A stretch of DNA of 64,000 nt, taken from the NCBI RefSeq assembly GCF_051622035.1, contig NC_135356.1, positions 31,658,290 through 31,722,289 on the forward strand, read 5' to 3'. A program made the position numbers and the translations under genes. Source of the stretch: Arctopsyche grandis (Eukaryota; Arthropoda; Insecta; Trichoptera; Hydropsychidae). Below, piece by piece: positions 10,596-20,856 of this stretch. The notes beneath the pieces were generated by a model. It was not told where the DNA came from. It ran no database searches and was given only the letters and a program-made list of their open reading frames with translations. The stretch's first letter is position 1. Each line of letters begins with the position of its first letter.

Positions 10596-11173
10596 ATCTC
10601 CCCGGGTTGGAATATTAACAAAGATTTCAATATACAATTCATTTGATTCAGATAGTGGACTTTGCTTAAATTTAATGACGGACATCGTCAAATTATTACA
10701 CTATATCTATTTAAAATATTCGAAATAAATTCAACATTACAGCGTGCGAACCCAATTGATTCAAATATTTTATTCATATACTTAAAACCAAACACATGTT
10801 ACAATTAAATATCTTATTTAATATCAATATGTATTATATATCGATAAAGAATTATTTGCAAAGCTAATATGTGAATCGAAAAAATATGCGTACATTCCGC
10901 ATCCGTGATAGATTATCCTGAACACGTATACAAAAGATTTCCATGGTAATTAATTACACTCATTCTCCTCCGAACGAGTAGTCAATATTTAGGTCCACGT
11001 TGAGGTCCGAACAATGATAACAAACATCAACATTCTATACAAGAATACACAACAAATACAAAATGTGAATTTTTCACTAAAAGAAATGTTCTTATCTTCA
11101 TCCTGGGAGGTATATAAATTGTTAACAAATAAGTTTTCCACCAAATAACCACCAAAACTACTACACTTTTTTT
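10596..11173. other. Non-coding stretch between two LTR pieces; inner end of left arm
   Basis: AT-rich, with no coding signal. The palindrome ends within it at about 11137. The 19-bp 'gtgtagtagttttggtggt' on the minus strand at 11148-11166 also occurs on the plus strand at 18693-18711, so an inverted match resumes just inside the spacer, offset by about 304 bp. Confidence 0.55.
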
Positions 11174-11332
11174 CTCGGCGCCTCTGCCCCTTTATGGCGG
11201 GGCTGGTCAGGAAAGGTAGACCAGCCACACCAAGACCTTCTCGGTTGGCCTTTCGCGAGCGTCTGGTCTGGCAGACGAGCGCGCAGCCCGTTAGAGCCCA
11301 AAACACGGCCATGTGGGCTTTTGGCTCGAACA
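11174..11332 (-). mobile_element. Truncated second copy of the BEL/Pao-type LTR
   Basis: On the minus strand it starts with the same TGTTCGAGCC as the full LTR at 10228-10595 and follows it, with small deletions, to 'cagaggcgccgag'. Homology then stops and seven A residues follow. It could be a 5' LTR of a heavily deleted element whose 3' LTR is at 10228-10595, or a retroposed LTR transcript. It is present only in the left side of the spacer. Confidence 0.65.
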
Positions 11333-11337
11333 AGCAA

Positions 11338-11900
11338 AATGCCCAAAATACGTGTCTCTACTGATCACGTTTTCGTGATCTAGAAAAAATGTGTGTGTCT
11401 GTGTTTCTGTGTATTTTGGGGATTTTTTGAACACCGTTAGTCCTATCGAACTGAAATTTAGTATCGGTTACTGAAATTCTTATCGACACGAGATAATTTT
11501 TTTTTCAAATTTTTAAGTTGACCGGAAATGCTACCTCCCCTTATAGGTGTAATTATTTGAATTCAATTATCTCCCAAACTGCCAACTGAATCGGACTGGA
11601 TTTTTTTTACATGTAATAGAACCTTATGTTTTTTTAAATATTTTTACCTGTACCGGAAGTAGTACTTTTACTTTAGAGAATCGACGTTTTTTATATTTTC
11701 TCAGACAATTTTTAGTTTATTGAACTTAAATTTCATATCTCTAAGTTTAAGCTTAATACCAAGTTATGTATACAATTTGATAAACATCCGTCAACCGGAA
11801 GTGGCACTTTACCCTTGTTCGATTTTTCTTCCACTATTTTTTTCGACCCCTTAAACATGTGTGCTCGTCACGAAAAAATTCAAGTATAATTCTTGCATCA
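11338..11900. repeat. Dispersed repeat with hAT-terminus scrap
   Basis: The first 28 bp ('aatgcccaaaatacgtgtct') match the terminus of the arm hAT at 21822-21847. The following 'gatcacgttttcgtgatcta' and the GT-rich 'gtgtgtgtctgtgtttctgt' recur in reverse complement at 47775-47840. The segment near 11790-11870 ('ggatttttcttccactat'-type) recurs at 40310-40430. Repeated 'accggaagt' triplets punctuate it. No coding sequence was found. Confidence 0.55.
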
Positions 11901-13143
11901 ATGTTGGAAAAGACTTCGATAATGGTTTAGATGAAGTTTATTGATATGTAAAATTTACATGTGGAATTTGAATCCGCAAAGCGTTCGACGAACACAAGGT
12001 TCTCGTACGCCGCCCAACTGCTGACTGTGGTTGCCCGAGACCGGCTCATCAGCGATACCAACCGATAAATGAGTTAACACGACTGTTTTCCACACGTCGA
12101 TATAAAGTCGGAACATAGTCCCACATAGGAGAACTGTTGATAATACAGTTATTCTACAGAGTTACAGCATCACTGATGAGTCGTTTACAACAAATCATAG
12201 CTCTTAAAATAATTCAATAGAGGGTGAGTAATGAAACCTTTTGCCTCATCCAATGTGAGGATATAATCAATTTATTGGTTCAGTGTTATATTTATTTACA
12301 TTAAAATTTTTGAAATCTCCTTTGTAGCTGTGAATAAGCATTACAAGATAAGTATACTTTAAAGAAGAGAGAGTGGACTGTATAATTTAAAACATTTAAG
12401 CATTCCTCATCTTGATGTTAACTTAGATAATACAATATTGACTAATTACAGCTCTCTAAAAATTAACTAGTGAGTGTAATGCTCCTAAGTTAACTTGATT
12501 TCATAAATAAGCAACACAAACGTTGCTGAATTAAAAGTACATTAGAACGTTAATCATTCATTCCTACAAACAGGAAATCAAGGTGAGCTATGATTATAGA
12601 TATCTCAACGTTAAACATTGAGATGTTCAGTGCTATGGTATTTACTTATTCTATGATTCACATAGATAATATAAACAGTAAAAGTTAACTTATGTATTCA
12701 TAATAAAGATACATAAGACCTGCGGATGACTACCGTCAGGTTATAAATATGTAGACATGAAATAATTTAAAATGCTCCATTAAGTTGGCTTGGAGACTAA
12801 TGCTAACAAGATCATGAATATAACATTTACCTGGTGAATTTGAACAGTAAAATTTAACTCGGAGATAAATACTGCCGAGTGATGACATGAGACAAGTCTT
12901 ATATTATAAAGACAAAATGATTAGATTGAATTCGGAGATATATACTGCCGAATGTTAAAATGAAAACAGCTTAAATTATACACACAACACAATTTAAGTG
13001 AATTAATGAGTAATACTATTAACATTGAACGATTTAAACTTATGATTAAATCTAATAAGTAATATATGCGTCGGGGGTAGTGTCTTCGGGTTAGATTAAG
13101 CGACCGAAGTTGACGGAATTGAAGCTGCTGTTTCTCCTTCTTG
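11901..13143. other. AT-rich 3' region of the minus-strand BEL/Pao element
   Basis: There is no coding frame. It probably holds the 3' UTR and LTR of the element described at 13144-16985, but I could not delimit an LTR. Diverged repeats with small hairpins occupy about 12710-12960 and are listed separately. Confidence 0.4.
12700..12965. repeat. Repeated short hairpins with paired changes
   Basis: Three related units each contain a 5-6 bp stem around a 10-12 base loop: 'acctg...caggt' (12718-12742), 'ctcgg...ccgag' (12858-12880) and 'ttcgg...ccgaa' (12931-12952). The last two units share the loop 'agata.atact'. Their outermost stem base pair differs on both sides (C-G versus T-A), so the pairing is kept. 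Confidence 0.5.
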
Positions 13144-13431
13144 CTAATCTTCCTTCCTGTCAAGTGGTTCCTGTGGTAGAATCGGCAATGGCGCCACTAG
13201 ATGACTGGACCGACGAAACTCTCCGTTGGCAGTAAAGACGTCGACGACTGGAACTCTGCCATCTGGTCCGGGATACAATTTAGTGACTCGACCCAGGATC
13301 CATCGGGTTGGCAGCATGTGTTCTTCCTTTAACAGGACCATTTGACCCACACTCAGATTGTTGCTTGGTCCTTCTTCCATTTGTGTCGTAACTGCAAAGA
13401 ATGTAAATATTCCGCCGACCAACGTTTCCAA
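13144..13431 (-). pseudogene. BEL/Pao integrase C-terminal domain
   Basis: Encodes 'GQMVLLKEEHMLPTRWILGR', then 'VTKLYPGPDGRVPVVDV' and 'FRRSSHLVAPLPIL', the usual end of a BEL/Pao polyprotein (DUF5641-type domain). It overlaps the integrase core frame by about 80 bases in another frame, so one frameshift separates them. Confidence 0.85.
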
Positions 13432-14096
13432 AATTCTGCTGTGGTCAATTGTATCTGAAGCAGATTGGCATGGACATTAGTGTTATATTTAACCTCCATT
13501 GGAAGAGCCAGTAAGGATCTGCCAATTAAGAAATGTCCTGGTGTGAGGGGTAAAAGGTCTAGTGGATCTGATGACATGGGACTAAGAGGACGGGAATTCA
13601 TGCAAGCTTCTATTTGAGTCAATACTGTACAGAATGATTCGAAATTTAAGGTGGTGGCCTTTAACACCTTGTTTAAATGAATTTTCATGGATTTAACCGC
13701 TGCTTCCCACAGCCCTCCCATGTGAGGCGCCCATGGCGGGTTAAACTTCCAACGAATTCCTTTGGAGGCTACATACCGTACTAGCTTCTCCTCATGAGGA
13801 CGTTCATAAATTAATTTTACTAAATTAACGAGTTCACAACTTGCACCCACAAAATTAGTAGCATTGTCGGAATATATCGTGGCCTGCCACGTCTGGCTAC
13901 GATTTAAGAAATTTGAACTCGTTAAGTCTCCGACAAGTTCCAAGTGGGCTGCTTTACTGGAAAAACACACAAAGACACAAACGTAACCCTTAATTATCTT
14001 AGAATTCTTATTGCAACCACTCTTCACAGGAAAAGGTCCTGCGAAGTCTATCCCCACATGACTGAAAGGAAAATTTGCAGTGGTATGTACGTTCAA
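13353..14096 (-). pseudogene. BEL/Pao integrase catalytic core
   Basis: A 247-codon frame with the DDE triad visible: Asp in 'FPFSHVGIDFAGPF' (near residue 18), Asp in 'IYSDNATNFVGA' (near residue 78) and Glu in 'GGLWEAAVKSMK' (near residue 132). 'TPGHFLIGRSL' then marks the start of the C-terminal region. The core itself is uninterrupted, so this is the best-preserved part of the element. Confidence 0.88.
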
Positions 14097-14727
14097 GCGG
14101 GAGTAATCCCATTAATCTATTATGTGACAATGGTTTATTTCTAAAACAAATGACACATGAACGTACTACTCCTTTAACAGTATTATGTCCGGCTAATGGC
14201 CAATAGGTCTGTCGCAATAACGACAGTAAGGCTTGAGTACCTAGGTGAATATACTTCAGGTGCACATCTCGGACAATCATGTGTGTAAGTTTATGCTTAT
14301 TTGACAATATAATGGGTGACGTTGATAGGGTTGTTCCCAGAAGAAGTCTACTTCCAACACAAATTAAATTCTCATGGAATACAGGGGACAATTTAGCCAA
14401 TTTACTGCTACTGGGAATTGGATGTCCCTTACTTAGCAAACGATATTCCAATGGAAATGATTCCATTTGCGATAACCTTATCAAATTATTTAAAGCATCT
14501 TTTAATTCTAAAGCGGACGGTTCGTTAGTTTCTCTAACGTTTAATTGTTTGTTCCTTAGTGGCCGGCGAACATATGATAACACTCGAAGGAGTCTTGGAA
14601 GATGAGAATATTTATCTATCCAATCATTCTCCCTCACAAGGGTAGCGTTAGTGACCACCATTCTTTCTGGAAGATCTATTGTGATCTCCGGAGGTCTTCG
14701 AGGCCATCGTGATTCATCTAATTTCAA
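14008..14727 (-). pseudogene. BEL/Pao RNase H-integrase linker and zinc-binding domain
   Basis: A 239-codon frame. The N-terminal half resembles the BEL/Pao connector ('LPRLLRVLSYVRR'). The C-terminal half has the HHCC zinc-binding domain: His in 'DVHLKYIHLG' and Cys in 'SCVICFRNK'. It runs out of frame at the start of the catalytic core, so a frameshift lies near 14050-14096. Confidence 0.8.
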
Positions 14728-14747
14728 CCAACTAGGGCGTGATTCAT

Positions 14748-15185
14748 CTAATTTCTACAATGCAATGCGACTGTAGAATCAGTCCAATAATATTTGTCAT
14801 TAATGTGAATTGTTAATTGGTCAACTGTTGACTTCATTAACTTTGATAATAACATAGTGGAGCACAGCTCTAAACGCGGAATGGTTACAAAACTGAGCGG
14901 AGCGACTCTCGAATGAGAACAAACAAGATGACATTTGGAATTTCCTAATTGATCAGTACATTTTACATAAATACAAGCACCATAAGCTTTCTCGGATGCG
15001 TCACAAAATCCATGTACTTGTATATTAATGGCGCTATTTAGTATTATCAATCTAGGAATTTTATAAAGTTTCATGACTGTATTGGATAATTGACACTCTT
15101 TCCATTTTTTGAAGATTGTCTGAGGAATAAATTCAATGAGTTTTAATAAAAATAAACTTAACCTTAAACTTAATTGATTGGACAC
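14748..15185 (-). pseudogene. BEL/Pao RNase H domain fragment
   Basis: Contains 'VHGFCDASEKAYGACIYVK' with the first RNase H aspartate, then 'VAPLSFVTIPRLEL' with the conserved glutamate, then 'YYWTDSTVAL' with a further aspartate, in the usual BEL/Pao order. The frame ends in a stop soon after the last motif. Confidence 0.8.
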
Positions 15186-15972
15186 TAGGTCCCACCATCA
15201 AAATATTATTTAGTGAGATGTTGGACGTTGTCTTTGCGGACGCATCAAAAACTACACGATATTTAGTGGTAAGGCTAGACTCCTTAACCACGACGTGATG
15301 AGGTGAATAACAATGAACCTCATGTGCCTCCGGTGGTTCACACTCTGACATATGTCCTAATTCTACATACTCCTCTAATACTTTATTGTATTCCGTTTTT
15401 AAATTATTATTAGTTAGAAAACGTCTTTCCAATGCCTTGTGTCTCTTTTCCGCGAGATGTAATGAACTTCCTAGTACTACCGGGGAATTTTTGAATGGTA
15501 AAGCTACACAGAATCTACCGTTCTTGTCTCGTGATGTGCGTACTTTGAAATGTTCCTCACATCTTTTCTCCTCAAGAGATTGATGTTTCACAATAGGAAC
15601 TTGTTCTATCATCCAAAAGTTTTGAATATGACTGTCTAATTGACTTAAGCCTATGTGGCTCTTCTCTGGAGCTTTATTTATTTCGGGATATGGACCTACG
15701 ATTGTCCATCCGAATTCGGTATCCTTTAAAATAGGCATACCCTTTCCTAACTGGATGGTTCCTGCTTTCATAGCATGAACACAAATTTCGGCGCCGAGCA
15801 ATAAGTCGATTGGCGTCGGTTTATTCCAAAGGGGATCTGATAAACTCATTCCCGCTGGAATCGAAATCAACTGTTGATCCAGTTTCACAATTGGAATGTC
15901 TCCGGTGATTTCCGGTAATACCAAACACAACACCTTGGTTGAGTAATTAGTGGTTGAAGACCTTATGGTCAT
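15133..15972 (-). pseudogene. BEL/Pao protease tail and N-terminal reverse transcriptase
   Basis: A 279-codon frame. The early part ('IDLLLGAEICVHAMKAG', 'EFGWTIVG') is the protease-RT linker typical of BEL/Pao. Next come 'FCVALPFKN', 'YVELGHMSECEP', 'YSPHHVVVKE' and 'KYRVVFDASAKT', the first RT blocks. The frame then changes and the YxDD-containing palm is not found between here and the RNase H piece, indicating an internal deletion. Confidence 0.85.
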
Positions 15973-16057
15973 TTTGGTGATGTGACGAATGCTACTTTCT
16001 TGATTAGCGATACCTACAATTTTTTGAGAGATTTTTTCTAATTTGAAATTATTCTTC

Positions 16058-16336
16058 TTAGCGAAAGTTGACTTGTGAGCCGGAATCTAATAATGTACGG
16101 CCCTTAACGACCGTTCCGTTGGACGTTATAATGTCTACTTGTACCGTGGGTAAAATGATCTCCCTTTGAGAGAAATGAGTAGAATGAGCATTAATTGATT
16201 TCCTTTCCGTATTATTTGAACTAGATATATCGTCCTGATGCAAAAAAGTATGATGGTTTTGTTTGCACCTTAAGCAATTAAAGTTAGACCTACAATTTGT
16301 TATCTTATGAGTTGAATTTAAACATTTAAAACACAT
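16058..16336 (-). pseudogene. BEL/Pao gag zinc knuckles and protease start
   Basis: Begins with paired zinc motifs ('CFKCLNSTHKITNC' and 'CLRCKQNHHTFLH') and ends with 'GRTLLDSGSQVNF', the DSG aspartic protease active site of BEL/Pao elements. A stop follows at once, and the linker resumes in the frame at 15133-15972. Confidence 0.82.
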
Positions 16337-16358
16337 GGTATTATGTAGATTTAACGAA

Positions 16359-16985
16359 TTAATTTCTTTCCGAACTGGATTTTGCTTTGAATTTATCGCA
16401 TTTACCTATGAAATGATTGTTTCGACAAAACGCACATGAGTTTACCCTGCTTGATGGGTTTTTGTTCGCGACATGAGTTCTCCTGATTCGTTGACGGTTA
16501 TGAGGGAATTCTTTCACCGTAGTTACAGATGCAGTAGATTGTAATACGTTACATCTATTCTGCAGGAATGTCTCTAACTTTTCGTACGGTGGCATTTCTC
16601 TGTCAACCAGAGATGTTTCCCAGTCCTTTAATAAACTAAAGGGTAATTTCCTTAGAACTAGACATGTTACCCATGGATCTAAAATTTCTCTCGCGTAACC
16701 CAATGATTCAATGTTTTTAATACATACCGTTACCTTATTCAATAGATCTCTCAATTCGATATATGATTCCCTTGTGATTAATTTTAGATCACAAAGTGAG
16801 TTGATCCTAGTTTAATTAGTGAGATTAAATCTTGGTAAATTGTATTGCTTATCTAAAATACTCCACGTTATTTCATAATTGTCTGAGCTAATATCTAACC
16901 CTGATACAGCTGCTAAAGCGGGACCGAGTAATGATTGATGCAAATATAGTAATTTAGTGATATTAGAATATTCACAGTGGGCCGT
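16359..16985 (-). pseudogene. BEL/Pao gag fragments
   Basis: Two frames. 16812-16985 encodes 'ITKLLYLHQSLLGPALAAV' and 'DNYEITWSILDKQY', a typical BEL gag helical region. 16359-16754 continues ('DPWVTCLVLRKLP') and ends with a first zinc motif 'CAFCRNNHFIGKC'. A frameshift or stop separates them near 16755-16811. The 5' end is cut by the oppositely oriented BEL remnant. Confidence 0.75.
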
Positions 16986-17033
16986 GACGTCGGTCAAGGG
17001 TTGCGGCGGCTGGTTGATGACATCACCATGCAT

Positions 17034-17497
17034 GTCCGCACCCTCGGTTCCATGGGCATCGTGATTCCCTGTCTTCCAAGCTGGACCGGTACACGGCCCG
17101 GCAATGGGACATGCAGTCGGTGAAGCACGAGGACTGGACCTTCGACAAATTTTTAAGTTTCCTTAAGTTTCAGTACCAGGTGCAAATGAACGGTGAGCCC
17201 ATCCAGAGGATGCACGCGCCGCGCCCCTGCACGAATGTAACTACCAAGGCTTCCGTTTACCACTCGAGAGTCGAGGTAGCTTCCTGCCCTAAGGGTCGGG
17301 GTGACCACTTGCTCCACTCATGCTCATCGTTCCGGAAACTGGCCTTACCAGAGCGAACCAGCCTCGCGAAGAAGCTAAATCTCTGCATTAACTGTCTGCG
17401 TCCTGGCCACAAAGCACACAAACGCGTTGCTCCCACTGTCGCAAAGCACACCACACACTGCTGCACGCTGAGTCCCATAGCACTTCCAGGTACCTAG
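17034..17497 (+). pseudogene. BEL/Pao gag fragment
   Basis: Encodes 'MQSVKHEDWTFDKFLSFLKF', preceded out of frame by 'DDITMHVRTLGSMG', a known BEL gag arrangement. It then reads 'LNLCINCLRPGHKAHK' at the zinc knuckle. The next knuckle is only found one frame over ('RCSHCRKAHHTLLHAESHS'), so a frameshift sits near 17420. The same frameshift is present in the copy at 63698. Confidence 0.8.
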
Positions 17498-17619
17498 ACG
17501 CCGCTCATATCACAAAGGAAGCAAGTTTCGCTAATGAAGCGCCACACGCGTCTAGCCTTCATTCCCTGCATTCAACCGTCAGGGCAGCAACAGCCCTTCG
17601 CACCGTTCTGTTATCCACA

Positions 17620-18453
17620 GTGGTGCTGTCTGCCCGTGGGAGCGATGGGCGTTGGAATAAGTGTCGAGCACTGCTCGACAGTGGGTCGGAACTCAACATC
17701 ATCTCTAATGTCCAACCACATGCATTGAATGCAAGCATGGTCGGGGTAGGCTGTCAGGAAACGCCAATCTCCCAGGGCGTAGTCCTGCACGTTGCTCCTC
17801 GGGGGTCGAGGAGCCATGCCAAAATAAAGGAGATGGAATTCTTAGTAATCCCCAAGATCATGAACAAAGTTCCATCCAGAGACGTGTCGGAATTACGGTT
17901 GGGGTTGCCACAGCGCATTTACCTTGCTGACCCCACATTTGATTCCCCGGGTGCAATCGACATGGTCCTCGGATGCTTGGCATTCCATCAGTCCCTCAAA
18001 AACGGTAGGAGGAACATTTCAATTCCTCCATCACTCGCCAGCGAACGGGGCTCTACCATTCACCTGTTGAACACTTCGTTCGGCTGGGTTGTTAGTGGGG
18101 AACTGGGCTCAGTCCCAACCACCAACCGCTCCGGGAACTGCCATCAGACAGCTTCTCGTGATCCGTCGGCGGACCGAAGAGTTCGTTTGCCGAACCCGCT
18201 TCTAAAAGAAGCCACGGTAAACCCGCACCCGTTGTTTCTCATGTCATCCAACCTCTCCACCCCAAATCCAGTCTTGCCTGGTCAATTCCTAGCTGGCGAA
18301 CCACTGGTTGCTCAACAGCGGGAGGATCTGGTCAATCAACCCGCAGCGCGGGCGCTACCACACCAGCATCTGCAGCAGCGGGCAGAGATGTTCACTGGAG
18401 GAGTGCATCATACTCCTTCAACAGCAACACCAGGAAGGCAGCCCGACGAGTAG
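17620..18453 (+). pseudogene. BEL/Pao protease region fused to integrase tail
   Basis: A 277-codon frame. 'CRALLDSGSELNIISN' (near residue 17) is the aspartic protease active site, followed by 'RIYLADPTFDSPGAIDMVLG' and 'TSFGWVVSGELG' of the protease-RT linker. Around residue 190-205 it jumps to 'LFLMSSNLSTPNPVLPGQFL', which belongs after the integrase core. An in-frame deletion of well over 2 kb of pol is therefore implied. Confidence 0.8.
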
Positions 18454-18462
18454 TCGAGCGGC

Positions 18463-18678
18463 ATGCAGAACATGGTGCTAACCATGGGGCGAGTCACGCT
18501 GGTGCATCCTGGGAACGACGGCGTCGCACGGATTATCAGTCTGTGTACTCAGAGGGGTATCACCGAAAGGGCAGCTGGCGAATCGCCCGTTGGCCCCCTG
18601 ACCAGCCAAATAGGCCTGGGTGCACTCACTGTTCTCCCTCCCCCATATAATTTTGGGTTTGTGTTTGTTCTGTGGTGA
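18463..18678 (+). pseudogene. BEL/Pao integrase C-terminal end
   Basis: Contains 'MGRVTLVHPGNDGVARIISL' followed by CTQRGIT, the final domain of a BEL/Pao polyprotein, one frame away from the preceding ORF. The 3' UTR starts soon after. Confidence 0.75.
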
Positions 18679-18689
18679 TGGTAAAATTG

Positions 18690-19025
18690 CCGGTGTAGTA
18701 GTTTTGGTGGTGTGGTTTTGGTGCGCTAATGACGCTTTACCCTTTTAAGTTTGCTTTTTTTCTTTTGTTTGCAATTGACGCTTTTCCATTGTAGTAGTTG
18801 GTTTGTTTCCTGTCGGTGTGCTTGTGACGCTTTTTACCCTTGTAGTGTGGTGGCTGTCTTTAGTTCCTAAGAAAATGTTTGAAAATCACGTTAGAAATAG
18901 TACCTCCATATCCAATGCTTATGTCTTATGTACATACTGCTTATACGCATGTACTGCAATGTATTCATTTATCATTTAAATAGGCTTAAATAATATCCGT
19001 TCAAATTGAATGTAGTTTCAAGTGT
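18690..19025. repeat. 3' UTR-like repeats at right inner end of palindrome spacer
   Basis: Three imperfect units share 'tgacgctttt.cccttgtagt' (from about 18729, 18777 and 18827). The first 19 bp (18693-18711) match the left side of the spacer in inverted orientation. The right arm of the palindrome begins at about 19026. Confidence 0.55.
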
Positions 19026-19567
19026 GGAACTTATTTGTTAACAATTTATATACCTCCCAGGATGAAGATAAGAACATTTCTTTTAGTGAAAAATTCACAT
19101 TTTGTATTTGTTGTGTATTCTTGTATAGAATGTTGATGTTTGTTATCATTGTTCGGACCTCAACGTGGACCTAAATATTGACTACTCGTTCGGAGGAGAA
19201 TGAGTGTAATTAATTACCATGGAAATCTTTTGTATACGTGTTCAGGATAATCTATCACGGATGCGGAATGAACGCATATTTTTTCGATTCACATATTAGC
19301 TTTGCAAATAATTCTTTATCGATATATAATACATATTGATATTAAATAAGATATTTAATTGTAACATGTGTTTGGTTTTAAGTATATGAATAAAATATTT
19401 GAATCAATTGGGTTCGCACGCTGTAATGTTGAATTTATTTCGAATATTTTAAATAGATATAGTGTAATAATTTGACGATGTCCGTCATTAAATTTAAGCA
19501 AAGTCCACTATCTGAATCAAATGAATTGTATGTTGAAATCTTTGTTAATATTCCAACCCGGGGAGAT

Positions 19568-19935
19568 TGTTCGAGCCAAAAGCCGACATGGCCGTGTTTT
19601 GGGCTCTTACGGACTGCGCGCTCGTCTGCCGATGCGCGCCAGCTGTCAAACCAGACGCTCGCGAGACGCCAACCGAGAAGGTCTTGGTGTGGCTGGTCTA
19701 CCCTTCCTGACCGGCCAGCGTACTCATCCACAGCCCCGCCATAAAGGGGCAGAGGCGCCGAGCAAAACTCCTCGGCTCGGCCATTCAACTGTCAATAAAC
19801 AGGTTAAGCTAAACTGACTTTCTAATTCCCCCACGCCGCACCGTTCCAGAGCGAGCTGATCGAGACGACGACGACCACATACACAGTCGCTGGTCATCTA
19901 CCCACACACACTCAGCCCCCGCAGCTATCGAAACA
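19568..19935 (+). mobile_element. BEL/Pao-type LTR, right arm
   Basis: Partner of 10228-10595. TGTT...AACA ends, a polypurine-like 'cggggagat' just upstream and AATAAA near 19796 are visible. One difference from the left copy is 'agccgacatgg' versus 'agcccacatgg'. Confidence 0.65.
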
Positions 19936-19952
19936 TTGCTATTAATGCTTAA

Positions 19953-20855
19953 TTGACGCTTCTCTACGCAGCACCGATCTGGGCGGATTCCATGGAAATA
20001 GAAAGGACGAGGAAAAAGTATGCCTCAGTACAGCGGAGGAGCGCACTCAGAGTAGCCACGGCGTACTCGACTGTCTCCGAGAACGCTGTTCTGGTAGTTG
20101 CAGGAATCAACCCGATCGATCTGCTCGCAAAGGAGAGGAAGCAACTCTTCGACGGCTCGAGAGGCAATGCATCGGAATCCCGAGAAGCAGCGACACGCAG
20201 GCGGAAGGAAATACGGCAAAAGCTGATGAGGTGCTGGCAGAGGCGGTGGGACGAAGAATGTAAAGGACGCTTTACCTACAGGATCATCCCATCCGTGGGC
20301 GACTGGGTCGAGAGGAAACACGGCGACACCAGTTTCCACTTGACACAGCTGCTGACGGACCACGGCTGCTTTGGCAAGCACATCCACAGGATACAAAAGG
20401 AGGCCGAAACAAAATGCTACCACTGCGAAGCCGAAGTGAACGACGCAGAGCATACCCTTTTTGAGTGCCCAGCTTGGGCGGAAGAAAGAAAAAGAATGAA
20501 GGAAATCGGAGTGACCTCACCTGAAAACCTGGGCAAGACGCTAATAGAGAAGATGGAAGCTTGGGTAGTCATCGACACGTTCGCGTCAACGGTGATGCGC
20601 AAGAAAGAGGCGCATGAACGAGAGAGAAGAATGCACGCGAGATGAATGGAATAAAGAAAGAAAGAACGACTAGAAACAAAGAATGAACGAAGATGAATGA
20701 ATGGACCACCACTCCTTGAAGTAATACACAGAGGTCCCAGAGAGTGGAGGTCGGGGGTGGGGTTTAGCCGGTAAAATCCGGCACTACCCTGCAATTCGGA
20801 CTGTAGGCTGTCTTTCGAAGATTCCCCACCTCCAGCGCAGCGAAAAAAAAAAAGA
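19953..20855 (+). pseudogene. R1-clade LINE, 5'-truncated 3' end, right arm
   Basis: The frame 19953-20645 carries the post-RT region of an R1-type ORF2: 'YAAPIWADSM' near the start, a basic region, and the C-terminal CCHC motif C-x2-C-x7-H-x4-C near residue 175. The 3' UTR includes purine-rich 'gaaagaaagaacgac' and ends in an A-run at 20845-20855. The 5' truncation is at about 19940-19953, immediately after the BEL LTR. It interrupts a hAT transposase gene. Confidence 0.85.
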
Positions 20856-20856
20856 A

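Larger units (their letters stand above)
1..11137. repeat. Left arm of giant inverted repeat
   Basis: This segment is the reverse complement of 19026-31888. From about 2400 to 11137 all landmarks pair with coordinate sum 30163, meaning no net indel; only scattered substitutions were noticed, for example near 10574 and 10630. Outside 2400 the sum rises stepwise (30177, 30185, 30201, 30662, about 31890) through indels, mostly extra sequence in the right arm. Position 1 pairs with about 31888, so the arm continues beyond the left edge. The inner end is near 11137, where 'aacaaataagtt' is followed by different sequence in each arm. Confidence 0.95.
13144..16985 (-). mobile_element. Decayed BEL/Pao LTR retrotransposon (minus strand)
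   Basis: The gag, protease, reverse transcriptase, RNase H and integrase pieces follow in BEL/Pao order on the minus strand. Frameshifts break it into at least seven frames and most of the RT palm is missing, so it is inactive. Codon use is AT-rich, unlike the neighbouring plus-strand BEL remnant, so they are two different families. The gag 5' end stops at about 16985, where the second element begins in opposite orientation. Confidence 0.9.
17000..18712 (+). mobile_element. Internally deleted GC-rich BEL/Pao remnant (plus strand)
   Basis: Gag, the protease start, then directly an integrase C-terminal region and 3' UTR: the RT, RNase H and most of the integrase are gone. It lies head to head with the minus-strand element at about 16985-17000. 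GC-rich codon use contrasts with its neighbour and matches the LTR at 19568-19935, which is probably from the same family. A second copy of part of it is at 63698-64000. Confidence 0.85.

Noticed and set aside
18690..19025. Possibility that the spacer's right end is an LTR
   Set aside because: The repeats are imperfect ~50-bp tandem units without TG/CA ends or a second copy of LTR size; only a 19-bp match exists on the other side.
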